Under the pieces are notes generated by a model that worked only from the letters and a program-made list of their open reading frames with translations, did not search any database and was not told the origin of the DNA. The translations under genes were made by a program, and so were the position numbers. Positions 46,223 to 56,560 of a stretch of DNA of 64,000 bases are shown here, one piece after another. The stretch spans positions 124,001 through 188,000 of the forward strand of contig CAKNEZ010000018.1 of NCBI GenBank assembly GCA_930367205.1, in the 5' to 3' direction. This DNA is from Acanthosoma haemorrhoidale. Its lineage: Eukaryota > Arthropoda > Insecta > Hemiptera > Acanthosomatidae. Every line of letters starts with the position of its first letter. The stretch's first letter is position 1.

Positions 46223-46488
46223 CTGCCACACAGACGGAGCACAAATGAAAAAGCTGGAGGTTTTAATTTGTGGGCAGTTGGTGTAATTTTCACGGAGGTT
46301 GTCTGCTAAATGAGACAGAACGTCCACAGGAGTCCAGCTACCTTCTACTGCGCCACGGGCTGGCAAATTGCAGGCCACTTTTGGCAAATATCTGTCATTA
46401 TTCATGATTTTGCATCTCCGGCATTGAACTCGTCTTGGAGGAACATTGCTTATACCGAAGAAGTAGTAATCGGAATACACTTCGCTCA
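46223..46488 (+). other. Candidate exon with strong splice sites, coding status unclear
   Basis: A long pyrimidine tract ending TTTTTCTAG (46222) and a perfect GTAAGTAC donor (46489) bracket 266 bp of more balanced composition. All three plus-strand frames have a stop early on, but from an ATG at 46310 one frame is open to the donor (60 codons), so it could be a first coding exon with 5' UTR. On the opposite strand a 96-codon frame (46498-46208) is also open and has four or five Cys residues, but lacks convincing splice signals. I cannot decide between the strands, and no family is recognised. Confidence 0.35.
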
Positions 46489-46530
46489 GTAAGTACATAT
46501 TTCGTTTTTTACATCATCCATTTTGTTATA

Positions 46531-47311
46531 GAGGGTCTTTCATTAAGCGCTTTCTATCTTTAAATTTAAATAAAACAAAGTGTGTGTGAGATATCATCGA
46601 AATTTTTTATTCGTTTGAAAGGCCTATTGATGCCATTATGTATGGAACATAACATCGTGGAAATGTCCACCGCGGCTTCGCTGGGTGGCGCAAATCCGAA
46701 ATGCCCACTTTTCCGATGGCATGGGTTATAAGGTCCGTTGGCTTTGAGGACCGCTGTGATTTATGGCTTAAGAAAACCCCACAAGAAAAAGTCTAACGGG
46801 GTCAAATCGCACGATATCTGTGGCCAGTTCACATCACCTCCACGTGAGATGACCACACGTCGTTGTCTATGGTCGTTTACCTTCAGCTCCTGGGTAAGTT
46901 GAATTTTGTACGGGTGCAGGCCCAAGTCACGACGCAAAATTCACCAAGTTGTGGTCTGCGAAAGACCGAGTTCTTGTGAGCAACGCGAAATCGACAGCCT
47001 CGGATTCTCTGGCACAATCCAAACGGACAGCGGCGATGTTGCGTTTCGTCGACGTACGGGCGTTTGTTGATTGTTTACTGAACCAGTGGGCTCAAATTTA
47101 TCCACCACACTGCGAATAGTCCTCTCGGTAGGACGGTTATGGCGACCACAAATCGTTGCCCGAACAGAACACACATATTGTTAAAACAATTTTATCATTG
47201 GCATGAGTTGTTGAACGCTATATCTATCCATGGTGATTTTGCTAAACAGACTAAATAAATATGGCCGCTATCAACTGTCAAAGTTCGGAAGTCCCTATTG
47301 GAAGACTCTTT
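46531..47311 (-). pseudogene. Mariner-like DNA transposon relic (HTH-type transposase)
   Basis: On the minus strand a helix-turn-helix N-terminal domain reads CSVRATICGRHNRPTERTIR then SVVDKFEPTGSV (about 47174-47070). A second HTH half follows (PENPRLSISRCSQELGLSQT, about 47005-46945), and further on NWPQISCDLTPLDFFLWGFL (about 46835-46765), the end of a DDE/D transposase. Most of the catalytic domain between them is deleted. The pattern (RATI.GRHNRPSERTIR, then CDLTPLDxFLWG) is that of the DUF4817-type mariner-like transposases abundant in arthropods. The edges GAGGGTCTTTCATTAAGC (46531) and, inverted, GAGTCTTCCAATAGGGAC (47307) match at about two thirds of positions and may be the terminal inverted repeats. 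Confidence 0.7.
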
Positions 47312-47405
47312 ACATCGTTCGGATGTAGTACATCCTTATAGTTTTTTTTTATGTTATAAAATGTACGGGGTGAATCCAATGAGACTTTAACGAGAAAAAA
47401 AGTAG

Positions 47406-47419
47406 CTATTGTGCTTACG
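47406..47419 (+). repeat. Target-site duplication of the R1-like LINE, left
   Basis: CTATTGTGCTTACG, repeated exactly at 49865-49878 after the second A run. Confidence 0.9.
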
Positions 47420-47421
47420 TC

Positions 47422-49495
47422 ATGTCCCTCGACCAGTTTTGTCGGGAGGACCTGGCGACCTGTTATATCGGGTGGAGAGGGGGGAAACTAGTGGTATCCT
47501 CCCTCTACCTCCCCAATGACCTGGACCCGTCGGAGCTGCTCGGGACGCTAGAGGAATGTGCCAGGCAAAGAGGACGCAGGGAGTTCCTCATTGGTGGAGA
47601 CTTCAACGCCTGGCACACAGCGTGGGGTTCCACACATACTACAAGGAGGGGGGTCGTGGTGGTGAACTTTGCAGCTGCTAACCAGATGATAACTATGAAC
47701 AAAGAGCGAGGACCCCCGACGTTTACGGGGGCGCAAGGTAGCAGCTAGATAGACGTCACCATGTCCTCGACCCCACTCGCAGGACGTATTGAAAATTGGA
47801 GAGTATCCGCCAAGACCAGCAGTGACCACAACTCCATCTCTTTCGATGTGGTCACCGGGGCGCCAGCACAGGAAACAGGCGCCCAAGGATATGTCACGCG
47901 GGGAGTCAGGTGGTCCGCCTATCAGATCCAGCTGGAGGGAAGACTAGTGAACGACGACTGGGCTATCCTAGGGGATGATCCCCTGCATTTGGATAGCCCT
48001 GACAGTAAGATAGCGTCCCTCACTGCGGCCATGAGGGATGTTGCGGAAGCGACTCTCCAGCGAAGGAAGCCCAGGAAAAGGTGTAACCCATGGTGGACGC
48101 CCGCCCTTACATCGGCCAAGAGAGAGCTCTACAGGGCGAGGCGAGCGTTCCAGAAGTGTAGGAACCAGCAGGTCCGGGAGGCCCTACAGGCCCGACACAG
48201 GTCCCTCCGGAAGGAATACGTGAAGAAGATAGAGGTTACCCGGAGGGAAGCCTGGGACGAGTTCGTCCAACGTGAGTCAGAGAAGAACCCCTGGGGTATT
48301 CCGTACCGAGTGGCGATGGCCAGAGGTGGCCAGTCCAAGACACTCGCCGCGCTGAAGAGCGGCGATTGGCAGGCCACCTCCCCGGAAGAAGCAGCGGCCT
48401 TTTACATGGAGGAGACATACCCCAGGGATCTAGAAGAAGATGACTCGCCTGAAGACTCTCGGGTAGGATCCCTGACAGAGGGCCCCCCAGGCACGGATCT
48501 GCACCCACCATGGGACATCTGGGACCTGCGCATCGCCGTGCAGAAACAGAAGACCGGAAGAGCTCCAGGACTGGACGAGATCGACGCGGCCATGATCAAG
48601 CCATCGTGTCCACTCATAGAGAGGAGGCTGCTCGAGATAATGAATGAGTGCCTTGACCACGGGAGATTCCCGAGCCAATGGAAGAGAGCGGAGCTCAGAC
48701 TCATTCCGAAGGGAGCCGACCGGAACCTGACAGCTACCAAGAGCTACAGGCCCATCGGCCTCCTCCCAGTCCTAAGTAAAGTCCTGGAGAGACTCATGCA
48801 CACGGCGTTGCGGCAGACCTTCGAGAAGGCGGACCACCCAAGACAGTACGGCTCCTGCAAGGGCAGGAGCACATCTGATGCCTTGGATAAGATAAGGGAA
48901 GACATGGCGACTCGCTCTAAGTACGCGCTGCTGGTCACATTTGACATCTCCTCTGCTTTTGACAGGGTGTGGTGGCCCTACGTTATGAGGGAATTGCAGG
49001 AACTGGAAGCCCCGAGCAATTTGTATGAGCTCGTGGGCAGCTACCTTAGCGGACGTAGGGCGGTCATCAGAGGAGTGTCCTACGACGTCGAAGCACCGGT
49101 AGAGCTAGGGTGTCCCCAAGGCTTAGTTCTGGGCCCTGCCCTTTGGAAGTTAGTTTTTAACAAGGTCCTCGTGACCCTAGAAGAGCGTGGGTTCCCCGCG
49201 GTCGCATATGTGGACAACCTTGCGGCGACCATCGTGGGGAATTCACGAGCCGAGGTAGTAAGAAGAGCGTGCACCTGTGCCAATTTGGTCAAGGAGTGGT
49301 GCGCCAGAATGAAGATGACCATGGCTGCGGAGAAAACAACAGCGACGTTGATACGGGGGCAAGATGGACCGTGCCCACCCTATGTGGTTGGAAATAGAAG
49401 GAAGAAGAGTTAGGGTGGGCACGGAAGTAACGTACCTGGGGGTGAGACTGGGGAAAAGATTAAGCATCTCTCCCCACATCAAATACCTATTAAGA
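47422..49495 (+). pseudogene. R1-like LINE ORF2: endonuclease end and RT with altered active site
   Basis: The endonuclease C-terminal half (LVVSSLYLPNDLD, GGDFNAWHTAWGS) runs to a TAG at 47746-47748 within the SSxIDVT motif. The frame continues without break for 550 codons (47761-49413): SSDHNSISF (endonuclease end), a basic linker, then RT with GRAPGLDEIDAAMIK, YRPIGLLPVLSKVLERLM, YGSCKGRSTSDAL, palm LLVTFDISSAFDRVWWPYVM and CPQGLVLGPALWK. The catalytic box reads AYVDNLAATI instead of YADDLA, so the second Asp is Asn. A frame change near 49385 precedes the last RT piece (IEGRRVRVGTEVTYLGVRLG). R1-type elements usually insert in rDNA, but the target here is not rDNA-like. Loss of the Asp predicts a dead RT. 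Confidence 0.88.
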
Positions 49496-49707
49496 TAACT
49501 AGCTATAGGAAAAAAAAAAAAAAAAAAAAAAAAAAACATATAGCTAGTTTAGGATTTGTAAAGATAGTATTAGAGGTGGTTCTTTTGTTTCTTTTCTCTT
49601 TACTTAGTTTTGTGGTTTCTTTTTGTATATTGTTATGTTTTTTTTTTGTTCTTTTTTTTTTTCCTTTTTGTTTTTGAGAATAAATGGAACAAAACAGAAT
49701 AACCGAA

Positions 49708-49755
49708 GGTGCGCTGACCGGTGCAACAATCCCATTGCACCGGAATACGCGCACC
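49708..49755 (+). other. Long hairpin in LINE 3' UTR
   Basis: Outer stem GGTGCGC/GCGCACC (7 bp), internal loop TGA/AATAC, inner stem CCGGTGCAA/TTGCACCGG (9 bp) and loop CAATCCCA. All stem pairs are perfect. Confidence 0.75.
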
Positions 49756-49785
49756 ACAGGCTACGTAACCCCACGATCCCGCTTC

Positions 49786-49824
49786 ACGGGCTTGTGGGGC
49801 AAGCCCGTTTGAGGCTCAGCCTCA
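49786..49824 (+). other. Two further 3'-UTR hairpins
   Basis: ACGGGCTTG-TGGGG-CAAGCCCGT (49786-49808, perfect 9-bp stem) is followed at once by TGAGGC-TCA-GCCTCA (49810-49824, perfect 6-bp stem), directly before the terminal A run. They are possible RT-recognition structures. Confidence 0.7.
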
Positions 49825-49864
49825 GGAAAAGCGGGGAAAAAAAAAAAAAAAAAAAAAAAAAAAA

Positions 49865-49878
49865 CTATTGTGCTTACG
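49865..49878 (+). repeat. Target-site duplication of the R1-like LINE, right
   Basis: CTATTGTGCTTACG as at 47406-47419. Confidence 0.9.
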
Positions 49879-52475
49879 CACGTCTTTTCTTAAGTCTAAC
49901 GGACATTGCACATTGCTTACCAACTACGGGTATCCGGAACTGATGCTTGGCTTTCCCATAAGGACTTTTAATGAGCAGACACCATTTCCCTTACTTACCT
50001 GGGTACTCTTACCCCCATGAAGGGTATAACTATATACATTCGAGGTAAAGGTTGAGTGGACATAACCACGCATTTCAATGACGTTTGATGTGGATAAGGA
50101 GGATTTTTGGATAGGGTAGGATAAAAGTTCAAAGTCCCAGGCTCCTGGACTCCTGCTAAACGAAGGAGGAGGTAGTTTTGGATTTGGGAGTTTATTATGG
50201 AAGTGTTCCAGGATTTCAACTGGGCCCAGAAATACGAGAACGGTGGACTTTTTGGTTGTCAGAAACCGCAGCACACCCTCCAGAGTTAGTGGTTCTTCCC
50301 CCCTCCCTGTTGGTGCTTAGCCTTGAATACATGCAAAATGGAATTTTGAATAAGAAATAGATTTGCTATTCAACATCGCTGCGAAAGTAAGTGACAAAAA
50401 TATTGTGCTCATCGGTTGTGGCTTTTAGAAATCCCTGGGTGCTAAAAGGGACGAAGTGATTGGCAAAGAATAACAGACAAGCTTGACCAGCCCAATCAGG
50501 ATGGTTTGCTGGGTAAGTCTGACCCGGGAGTCTGTCAGTAGTTCCGTTTTAGTATTAAATGCATAATAATGTAGTAATTTTGCCAAGTCAAATAGTTGGT
50601 TTTATGTTGCTAAAATATTTACGAGATAATATTAGATGTAAGGGAGTAAATGAGATTAATATATTCAGAGAGGCTGAAGACTCTGTAATTACCATAACCT
50701 CTCCAGCTGGAGGTAATGCTGTAACGGCCTATTATAATAAAACGTAATTATAAACAAAGTGGATCGATTTACAACGCACATTATATTACAATATATTAAT
50801 TTATGTGGAGGTAGAGTGCAACAACTATCCCAGTGGCCTAGAGACAGATTACACACTAACCTGAATAACTAGATTCACCTCTCGCCTTGTCGGTGAGTAT
50901 TACGATTATTTATTATGGGGCATTGCTAATAATTATAATACATATGATGTAATATAGTATTTTAATTTTAATGTTTATCGGTGAACGAGAAGAAACATAC
51001 GCCCGAGATCCGAACCCGGGTTATTTTCTGTATGTGAAATTGTTACCTCTGGAATAAATTATAAGTAAATATGTATTGCTACTAATGGTAAAACATGAAA
51101 TATGAAATGAATACATGGTAGACAACTTCAGAATTGAAGAGCCTAATTTAAAACAAAGAAATCATCAAAACCTGCAGGTAAACCTTTATCCAGTTTCAGG
51201 TATACTCTGTCTTCTCAATTGTGGTTTAAATATAACCACTATTGGCAACTAAATCCTACCCACATGCACCAAACTGACTGAAGTGATTTTTCAAAGACCA
51301 GAGAGGTAGTAGAAATAATATTAAATTGAAGTCTATATTAATTATTATTTAAGAAAACCATGGGGGCTTATATGGTCTGATAAACTGGACAGTGACCCAA
51401 TTCAAATCTAAACCATAATTATACATACTTAATCCTTCGGTTTATAGAACTGTCACAAGGTAGGGGTTTGATTTCATAATCAATTGTAGAATTGTATATT
51501 GTATATTGTAGATAGAAGAACGTTTTGTGAGAAGTAATGAGGAGGAGCCCCCAGAATAAATATTTAAATTAATTTATTTGAATTTGAATTTTGAATACCC
51601 ATATTACATTATAATACATTAATCAAACATTTTTCTTACTGATTTCCACCAGTTTGATGTTTTAGCACCTGAAATAGTCGTATGAACCAGAGCATAAAAA
51701 ACGCACCAAAAACAAAAACCATACTTTCATTCGGGTTGTTATTAAGAACCTCTTCCCTCTTTCGTTATTGGTTTCAGAATCATCACAACTCCTCTTAGAT
51801 TACTTCTCATCCACCATAGGTGGACTCTCACTACCTTCCCGAATCCACCCGCCGCTTGTAGGCATCCCACACCCCATATCCTTCTCATACTTCCTTCAAA
51901 TGGGAATCCCCTTAGTAAAAGGCACCCATCATCCCAAATAATTTCCTTTATTTTTCCTACATCCTATATTTCCAGTTGAGAGCTAAGGAAAAAAAAAAAA
52001 AAAAATCTCACTTAATAATTAATTATTATAGCTTTACAATTTATTTACACAAGAACAGAAAAAAAGAAACTTTAACGAAATATATTGAACAAATTCGAAT
52101 TTGCCGCTAAGGTATATGGTAGGTATGGTGACTAATAAATATTCCATAGCTTTCTTTGGGACACAAACTGCATTTTTTGTCTAGAATACTTATGTTGATG
52201 GTGGATTGTGCAAATAGTTTGTTAGCTCTCGATTGACACAATATTCGCAGTCCATTCATAACACAGTCCAAACATTTCCGTTACTGTACTTAAAAATGTA
52301 TTTTGCCAATATACCTAATTAACAGTTGTCATGGTTAAGCCAGTCCGGAGTTAGTTCCTTTCCATCGTGTGGTTATGATGGAGTAGAACACTAACTGCAA
52401 TAAGCTAGGTTTAAGGAAATCGTGTTTGACATTTATATTTTGACAAATACATCGTGAATAATTAACCAGGCTATT
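49879..52475. other. No gene recognised
   Basis: AT-rich DNA. Short frames at 49924-50274 (minus), 50178-50360 and 50559-50747 have no motif. An A run lies near 51989-52004. Confidence 0.35.
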
Positions 52476-52826
52476 ATGAGAACCTTATTTATGGTTGTTT
52501 ACTCCTACTTGAGGTCTAAACAATTAACCTCTTTCATTGAAGCTATCGCACACATATCGATATGGCGTGAGGTCGATAGAGAGAGACAAACTTCGATCCG
52601 ACAAGCACACGCTATGCTGACTGGGTCAATGTGGCACATGCCGTATCCGAGGATCAATGAAGAAAACCACCCCATCATTCTGCGTGATAAAACCGCGACA
52701 GTAACGAGTCGGATACCGACAGACCTGGTAAGTTTTATAATGCCAAGAACAAGTAGAAGGGGCCTGAGCAGAACTGACCTGCCTCGTGACTTCATGGTTG
52801 TCACTGATGGTTCCTGTTATTTTTAA
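52476..52826 (+). CDS. Unidentified 116-codon frame, tail shared by four repeats
   Basis: The frame opens at an ATG with an in-frame TGA about 20 bp upstream and ends TAA at 52826. The protein is hydrophilic after the first ~20 residues, with VDRERQTSIRQAHAMLTG, MWHMPYPRINEENHPIILRD and RIPTDLVSFIMPRTSRRGLS, ending LPRDFMVVTDGSCYF. It does not look random, but I do not recognise the family. It could be the C-terminus of a retroelement or an endogenised viral gene. The last ~32 codons and the following non-coding ~200 bp recur three more times nearby, and in each copy the frame to the same stop stays open, with a length difference of exactly one codon. An ATG-proximal truncation is likely. Confidence 0.4.
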   Translation: MRTLFMVVYSYLRSKQLTSFIEAIAHISIWREVDRERQTSIRQAHAMLTGSMWHMPYPRINEENHPIILRDKTATVTSRIPTDLVSFIMPRTSRRGLSRTDLPRDFMVVTDGSCYF

Positions 52827-53037
52827 GTAAGCAACCGCACCCCTTCAAGACCTCCCTACTTCCCAGAATCTTATCGTTTTATTATACATATATGTCTCAC
52901 CTTTAGCCCCATACCTCACTCGTTCCTAGACATTCCACCCAGTATGTAGTAAGGTAACTCTTAATATTTATATATACCAGTGTTTTGCTTGTACTTCATA
53001 ATAATGCTTTTCTTTCTTTTCTATTAAAAGACTCTAC
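52731..53037 (+). repeat. ~300-bp repeat, copy A
   Basis: Runs from AGTTTTATAATGC to AAAAGACTCTA. It contains the end of the 116-codon frame, then a T/C-rich non-coding part with CATTCCACCCAGTATGTAGT and an AATAA-type signal near the end. Confidence 0.8.
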
Positions 53038-53274
53038 TCTACAAAGATTACTTAATGGTAGTCATTCGTAAATGCAAATGCTGGAGAAACGTGTTTCGCT
53101 TTTGAGAAGCTCCATCTCCAAGCTGCGAAATAAGCTCGAGGGTTGGCTCTAAGTCGTATCTTCTTGTCGTAAAGCCTTTTTTTTCTGCCTCAAGTACATT
53201 ATTTTATCAGAACATAGCGGCTTTTAGGTATCACATTGTTATACACGACGGAACAGATGTTCTTTTGTACGAAG

Positions 53275-53700
53275 CTAATTCCCACCTCTTAATAGAAAAT
53301 AAATTACTAATCTACAAAGTTATACTTAAAGTACTAGGACGTACGGAATAGATCTATGGGGGCAGCAAAAAAGTCGAACATCAAACATCCTGAGAACAAT
53401 AGTAAGTGCCCCTTATTACGTCAGAATAATCCTAATATATCCTTCATTATGATCTTAATATACCTTACATTCTTGAACTCATCCCTTCCAAGTTCACAAA
53501 ATTCCATATTAGCTTATCCAACCACCCTAATCCCCTGGCACAGTCATTGCACTGCACCACTCATCCCTATAATCCTCCTTGGAGACTGAAACGGCATCGT
53601 ATAAATACGGGACAGCGGAAGTCCTGGCAATGGTCAGCTTCTCCAATCATGTCCTGAGCGTATTGCGGGTCTTGGTCAGCCTCCGCTGGCTCGTATCGGC
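53275..53700 (+). mobile_element. Decayed fragment of the Jockey-type LINE 3' end
   Basis: Matches about 44660-45115 of the full-length element (CTCTTAATAGAAAATAAATT, then AAAAAAGTCGAACATCAA, then TTGAACTCATCCCTTCCAAG and the 3' UTR TTCTCCAATCATGTCCTGAG). There are several deletions and no coding frame on the LINE sense. Both ends are ragged. Confidence 0.75.
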
Positions 53701-54784
53701 AGATTATTTAACTGGTAGAAAAAATTCGTAAGCTGCGGATAACCCACCTTTCTAACCATTTAGTTATTAGAGCACGTAAGCCTGGTTGTAATTATTTTAA
53801 AAGAGGGGAAATGATTTATTTAAACTACCCGTTTAGATTTGATAAATGTCACTGAATGAAAATTGAGAGGCTAAGTAGTGGAGATTGAAGCATTAGTGTT
53901 TCTAATCCACTTTTTCTTTTTATGCGTTCAAACTCTACTCATGCCATGCATTGCGAATGGTTTTAGAATCGTTTAAGAATCCATTAAAATAAATGTTTTA
54001 AAGGAGATTAATTGCCCACAACATAAATGCCTCCCTTATTCATGTTAATACGTTGACGGGTTTGAAAAGTACTTGTCGTCCTCAGGGAGTATTTAAACTG
54101 CCCTGTCTCAGAGGACTCCAGAACTGGGAGTAAAAATCTCATTTCTAAAATAGATCGTGGTCGATGTGTTTATCCGAGCGGTGGAACTATTTTCAGATCC
54201 ACTTCTGACTAAACACTTCAGGGTTGTCTTATAATACCGAGGAATCGGCATTCCGTCACCATTATCAACCATTTCTAGGCTTATATATCATTTTATTCAT
54301 TTATTTATTTATTCTTACAGTAGTGTGGACTCGTAGTTAGGGCAGGAAGGGCGGAACGAGCATCTTCGTGATATTTATGGAGACTACAGAGAAAGAGCAT
54401 TTCAGCCTAAGGACTTGTTTCACGACGTGGTAACAGAACCCTCCTTAGCTTAGTGCAAGTTACTAGCTTGTCACACAACACCTTGACAGAGTTTCAAAAA
54501 AGTAAAACAGTTGAGTACGAAAAAATTAAAAATATTAAATCCTTTTTTGACTTCAATCAATTATCCTCAACCGCCTTAGCGTTTGATTTTTTTTTTTTTT
54601 CTCTCATAGCCCCTTTACAGATAATTATAGATTTTCAGGCGAATCTATTTACAAATTATTTTTGTATTTCCTGTCGCGTCACTACATTATATACAGGTTT
54701 TGTTATTTTATAGAAATTATATAATGAATAAACAAGTAAGACGATACACATTATACGTGACTGGACTGAACTGACTAATAAAGG
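53701..54784. other. No gene recognised
   Basis: AT-rich. The frame at 54453-54713 has no motif. Confidence 0.35.
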
Positions 54785-54975
54785 GGATGTGGCTCACCTT
54801 TTTGATCAACCTTAAAACTAACTTAAATACTAATTCTTAATCTAATTTTTTTAACAGTCTGTTGCCATCGATTCGGTAGGGGTGGTGTGGTCATAGTGTT
54901 AAACACTGGGTTTGTCAGGTGCTGTAACGAGTCAAAAAACTTAATGTGTCTCCGGCGGATGAACTCACTTTTCAC
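54785..54975 (-). mobile_element. Short LINE 3'-end fragment (28 kb family)
   Basis: The minus strand reads a decayed version of the end of ORF2 (IKFFDS-like, then the CATCGATGGCA-type end) and the GGTGAGCC start of the 3'-UTR hairpin, whose second arm is mutated (TCCCC). No A tail is visible. Confidence 0.55.
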
Positions 54976-55150
54976 CCAGCAGCGGGTGCAGATAAGCGTT
55001 TTTCAACCTGTCGAGAGAGGTATGACCTGCTTATGAGAGTCCGAAGTGTGAATCGCAGTCTTTTAAGACATTACTGGAGAAACTTAAAGCAAGGATCTTC
55101 ATCGAAATAGGACATCGTTTTGGTACACACGGCTTAAGCAATTATTAGTA

Positions 55151-55472
55151 CAGTTTTATAATGCTAAGATAATGTTAAAAACAAGTAGAAGGGGCTTGAG
55201 CAGAACTGTATATCTGCCTCGTGACTTGATGAAAGTCACAGATGCTTCCTGTTATTTTTAAGTAAGCAACCCTCCTTACTCCTCTTACTCCCTATTTTCA
55301 GAATCTTATCCATTTCTTATACGTATACGTCTTAGCTTTAGCCCCAGACGCCAATTGTGCCTAGACATTCCACCCAGTATGTAGTAACGTAACTCTCAAT
55401 ATTTGTATATACTAGTGTTTTGCTTTTACTTCATAATAAACCTTTTATTTCTTTTCTTTTAAAAGACTCTAT
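55151..55472 (+). repeat. ~300-bp repeat, copy B
   Basis: Same unit as 52731-53037. The open tail reads SRRGLSRTVYLPRDLMKV to TDASCYF and stop. Confidence 0.8.
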
Positions 55473-55482
55473 TTAACTAAAA

Positions 55483-55680
55483 ACAGTTTTATATTGCTGA
55501 GAACAAGTAGAAGGGGCCTGAGCAGAACTGTATACCCGCCTCGTGACTTCATGGAAGTCACTGATGGTTCCTGTTATTTTTAAGTAAGCAACCGCATCCC
55601 TCCAAGACCTTCCTACTTCCCAGAATCTTATCCTATTCTTATACGTATATGTCTCAGCTTTTAGCCCTAGACCCCAATTC
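55483..55680 (+). repeat. ~300-bp repeat, copy C (partial, in tandem with B)
   Basis: Starts ACAGTTTTATATTGCTGAG about 10 bp after copy B and stops after GACCCCAATTCTTGAG, lacking the last third. The open tail reads SRTVYPPRDFMEVTDGSCYF and stop. Confidence 0.8.
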
Positions 55681-56253
55681 TTGAGACTAATCTCTCCTTC
55701 TCATTTCCTTTATTTCAGTTATCAAGAACAGAATTGTTACTTTATTATTTAAAATTTAGTTTTCCATCACGAGTCAGCAGTGAACCCTGTCTAGACCAAT
55801 GACAGGGATACTGTTGTGTCCATAGTTAGTAAGTATCTGGGTACATTTAGCACTCATTGTAGAGTTTTTCGACCCTGTGTAAAAAGGGTACCAGACCCAT
55901 CCCTATACAAGCCGTGGTCTGCTGCAACAGAAGCGGACGTAGGAAGTTAGACGGCTGATAGTTGAAGTTTCACTTCGTTCACCGCTCCCATTCGACGGAG
56001 GACATACTTCGACGAAGAAGAAAAACGACTTCATGAACTGTTTCGCTTTCTCATATTAAAATGCTTTCTCTGTCTCTTTAAGAGGCCGCTTGCAAGAAGC
56101 TGGAATAATTTCTGTAGACCTGAAGCTATTATAGACTTGTCGTTAGTTTTATAATAAGTACGAAGCTAGAATTTTCATAAATTATCATAAAATAATAACA
56201 AATGATAATCTTCGAAATGTATCCTATATTACAGTTAAATAATCTTTGCAGAG

Positions 56254-56560
56254 GAGAGTCTTTTGAAAGAAAAGAAAGAAAAGCTATATTATGAAGTACA
56301 AGCAAAACACTAGTATATACAAATATTAAGAGTTACCTTACTACATACTGGGTGGAATGTCTAGGCACAAGTGGGGTTTGGGGCTAAAGCTGAGACATAT
56401 ATGTATAAGAAAAGGATAAGATTCTGGGAAGTAGGGAGGTCTTGGAGGGATGCAGTTGCTTACTTAAAAATAACAGGAACCATCTGTGACTTTCATCAAG
56501 TCACGAGGCAGGTATACAGTCCTGCTCAAGCCCCTTCTACTTTTAGCATTATATATAATA
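56254..56560 (-). repeat. ~300-bp repeat, copy D (inverted)
   Basis: Reverse complement of the unit, full length. On the minus strand the open tail reads SRTVYLPRDLMKVTDGSCYF and stop. Confidence 0.8.

Larger units (their letters stand above)
47420..49864 (+). mobile_element. R1-like LINE, 5'-truncated, with internal poly(A) and structured 3' UTR
   Basis: The 14-bp duplication encloses a 2.4-kb insertion of higher GC than its surroundings. It begins inside the endonuclease, carries most of RT, and at about 49495 loses the ORF2 C-terminus. There follow an A run (about 49510-49537), a T-rich segment, a GC-rich hairpin block and a terminal A run (about 49839-49864). Because one TSD encloses both A runs, the internal A tract was part of the inserted molecule or expanded afterwards; it is not a separate insertion with its own TSD. 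Confidence 0.85.

Noticed and set aside
48402..48740. Several minus-strand frames over the R1-like LINE
   Set aside because: High GC lowers the stop frequency on the opposite strand; the sense frame carries all the RT motifs.
49510..49537. Internal A run read as the end of the R1-like LINE
   Set aside because: No TSD was found at this position, whereas a 14-bp TSD encloses the later A run at 49839-49864.
51000..51030. tRNA T-arm-like stem-loop (CCCGGG/CTCGGG with a TTCGGAT loop) on the minus strand
   Set aside because: No matching acceptor stem, anticodon arm or D arm could be laid out around it, so no tRNA gene is called.
54300..54460. Possible exon after TTCTTACAG near 54320
   Set aside because: All three frames close within a short distance and the donor-like site is weak.
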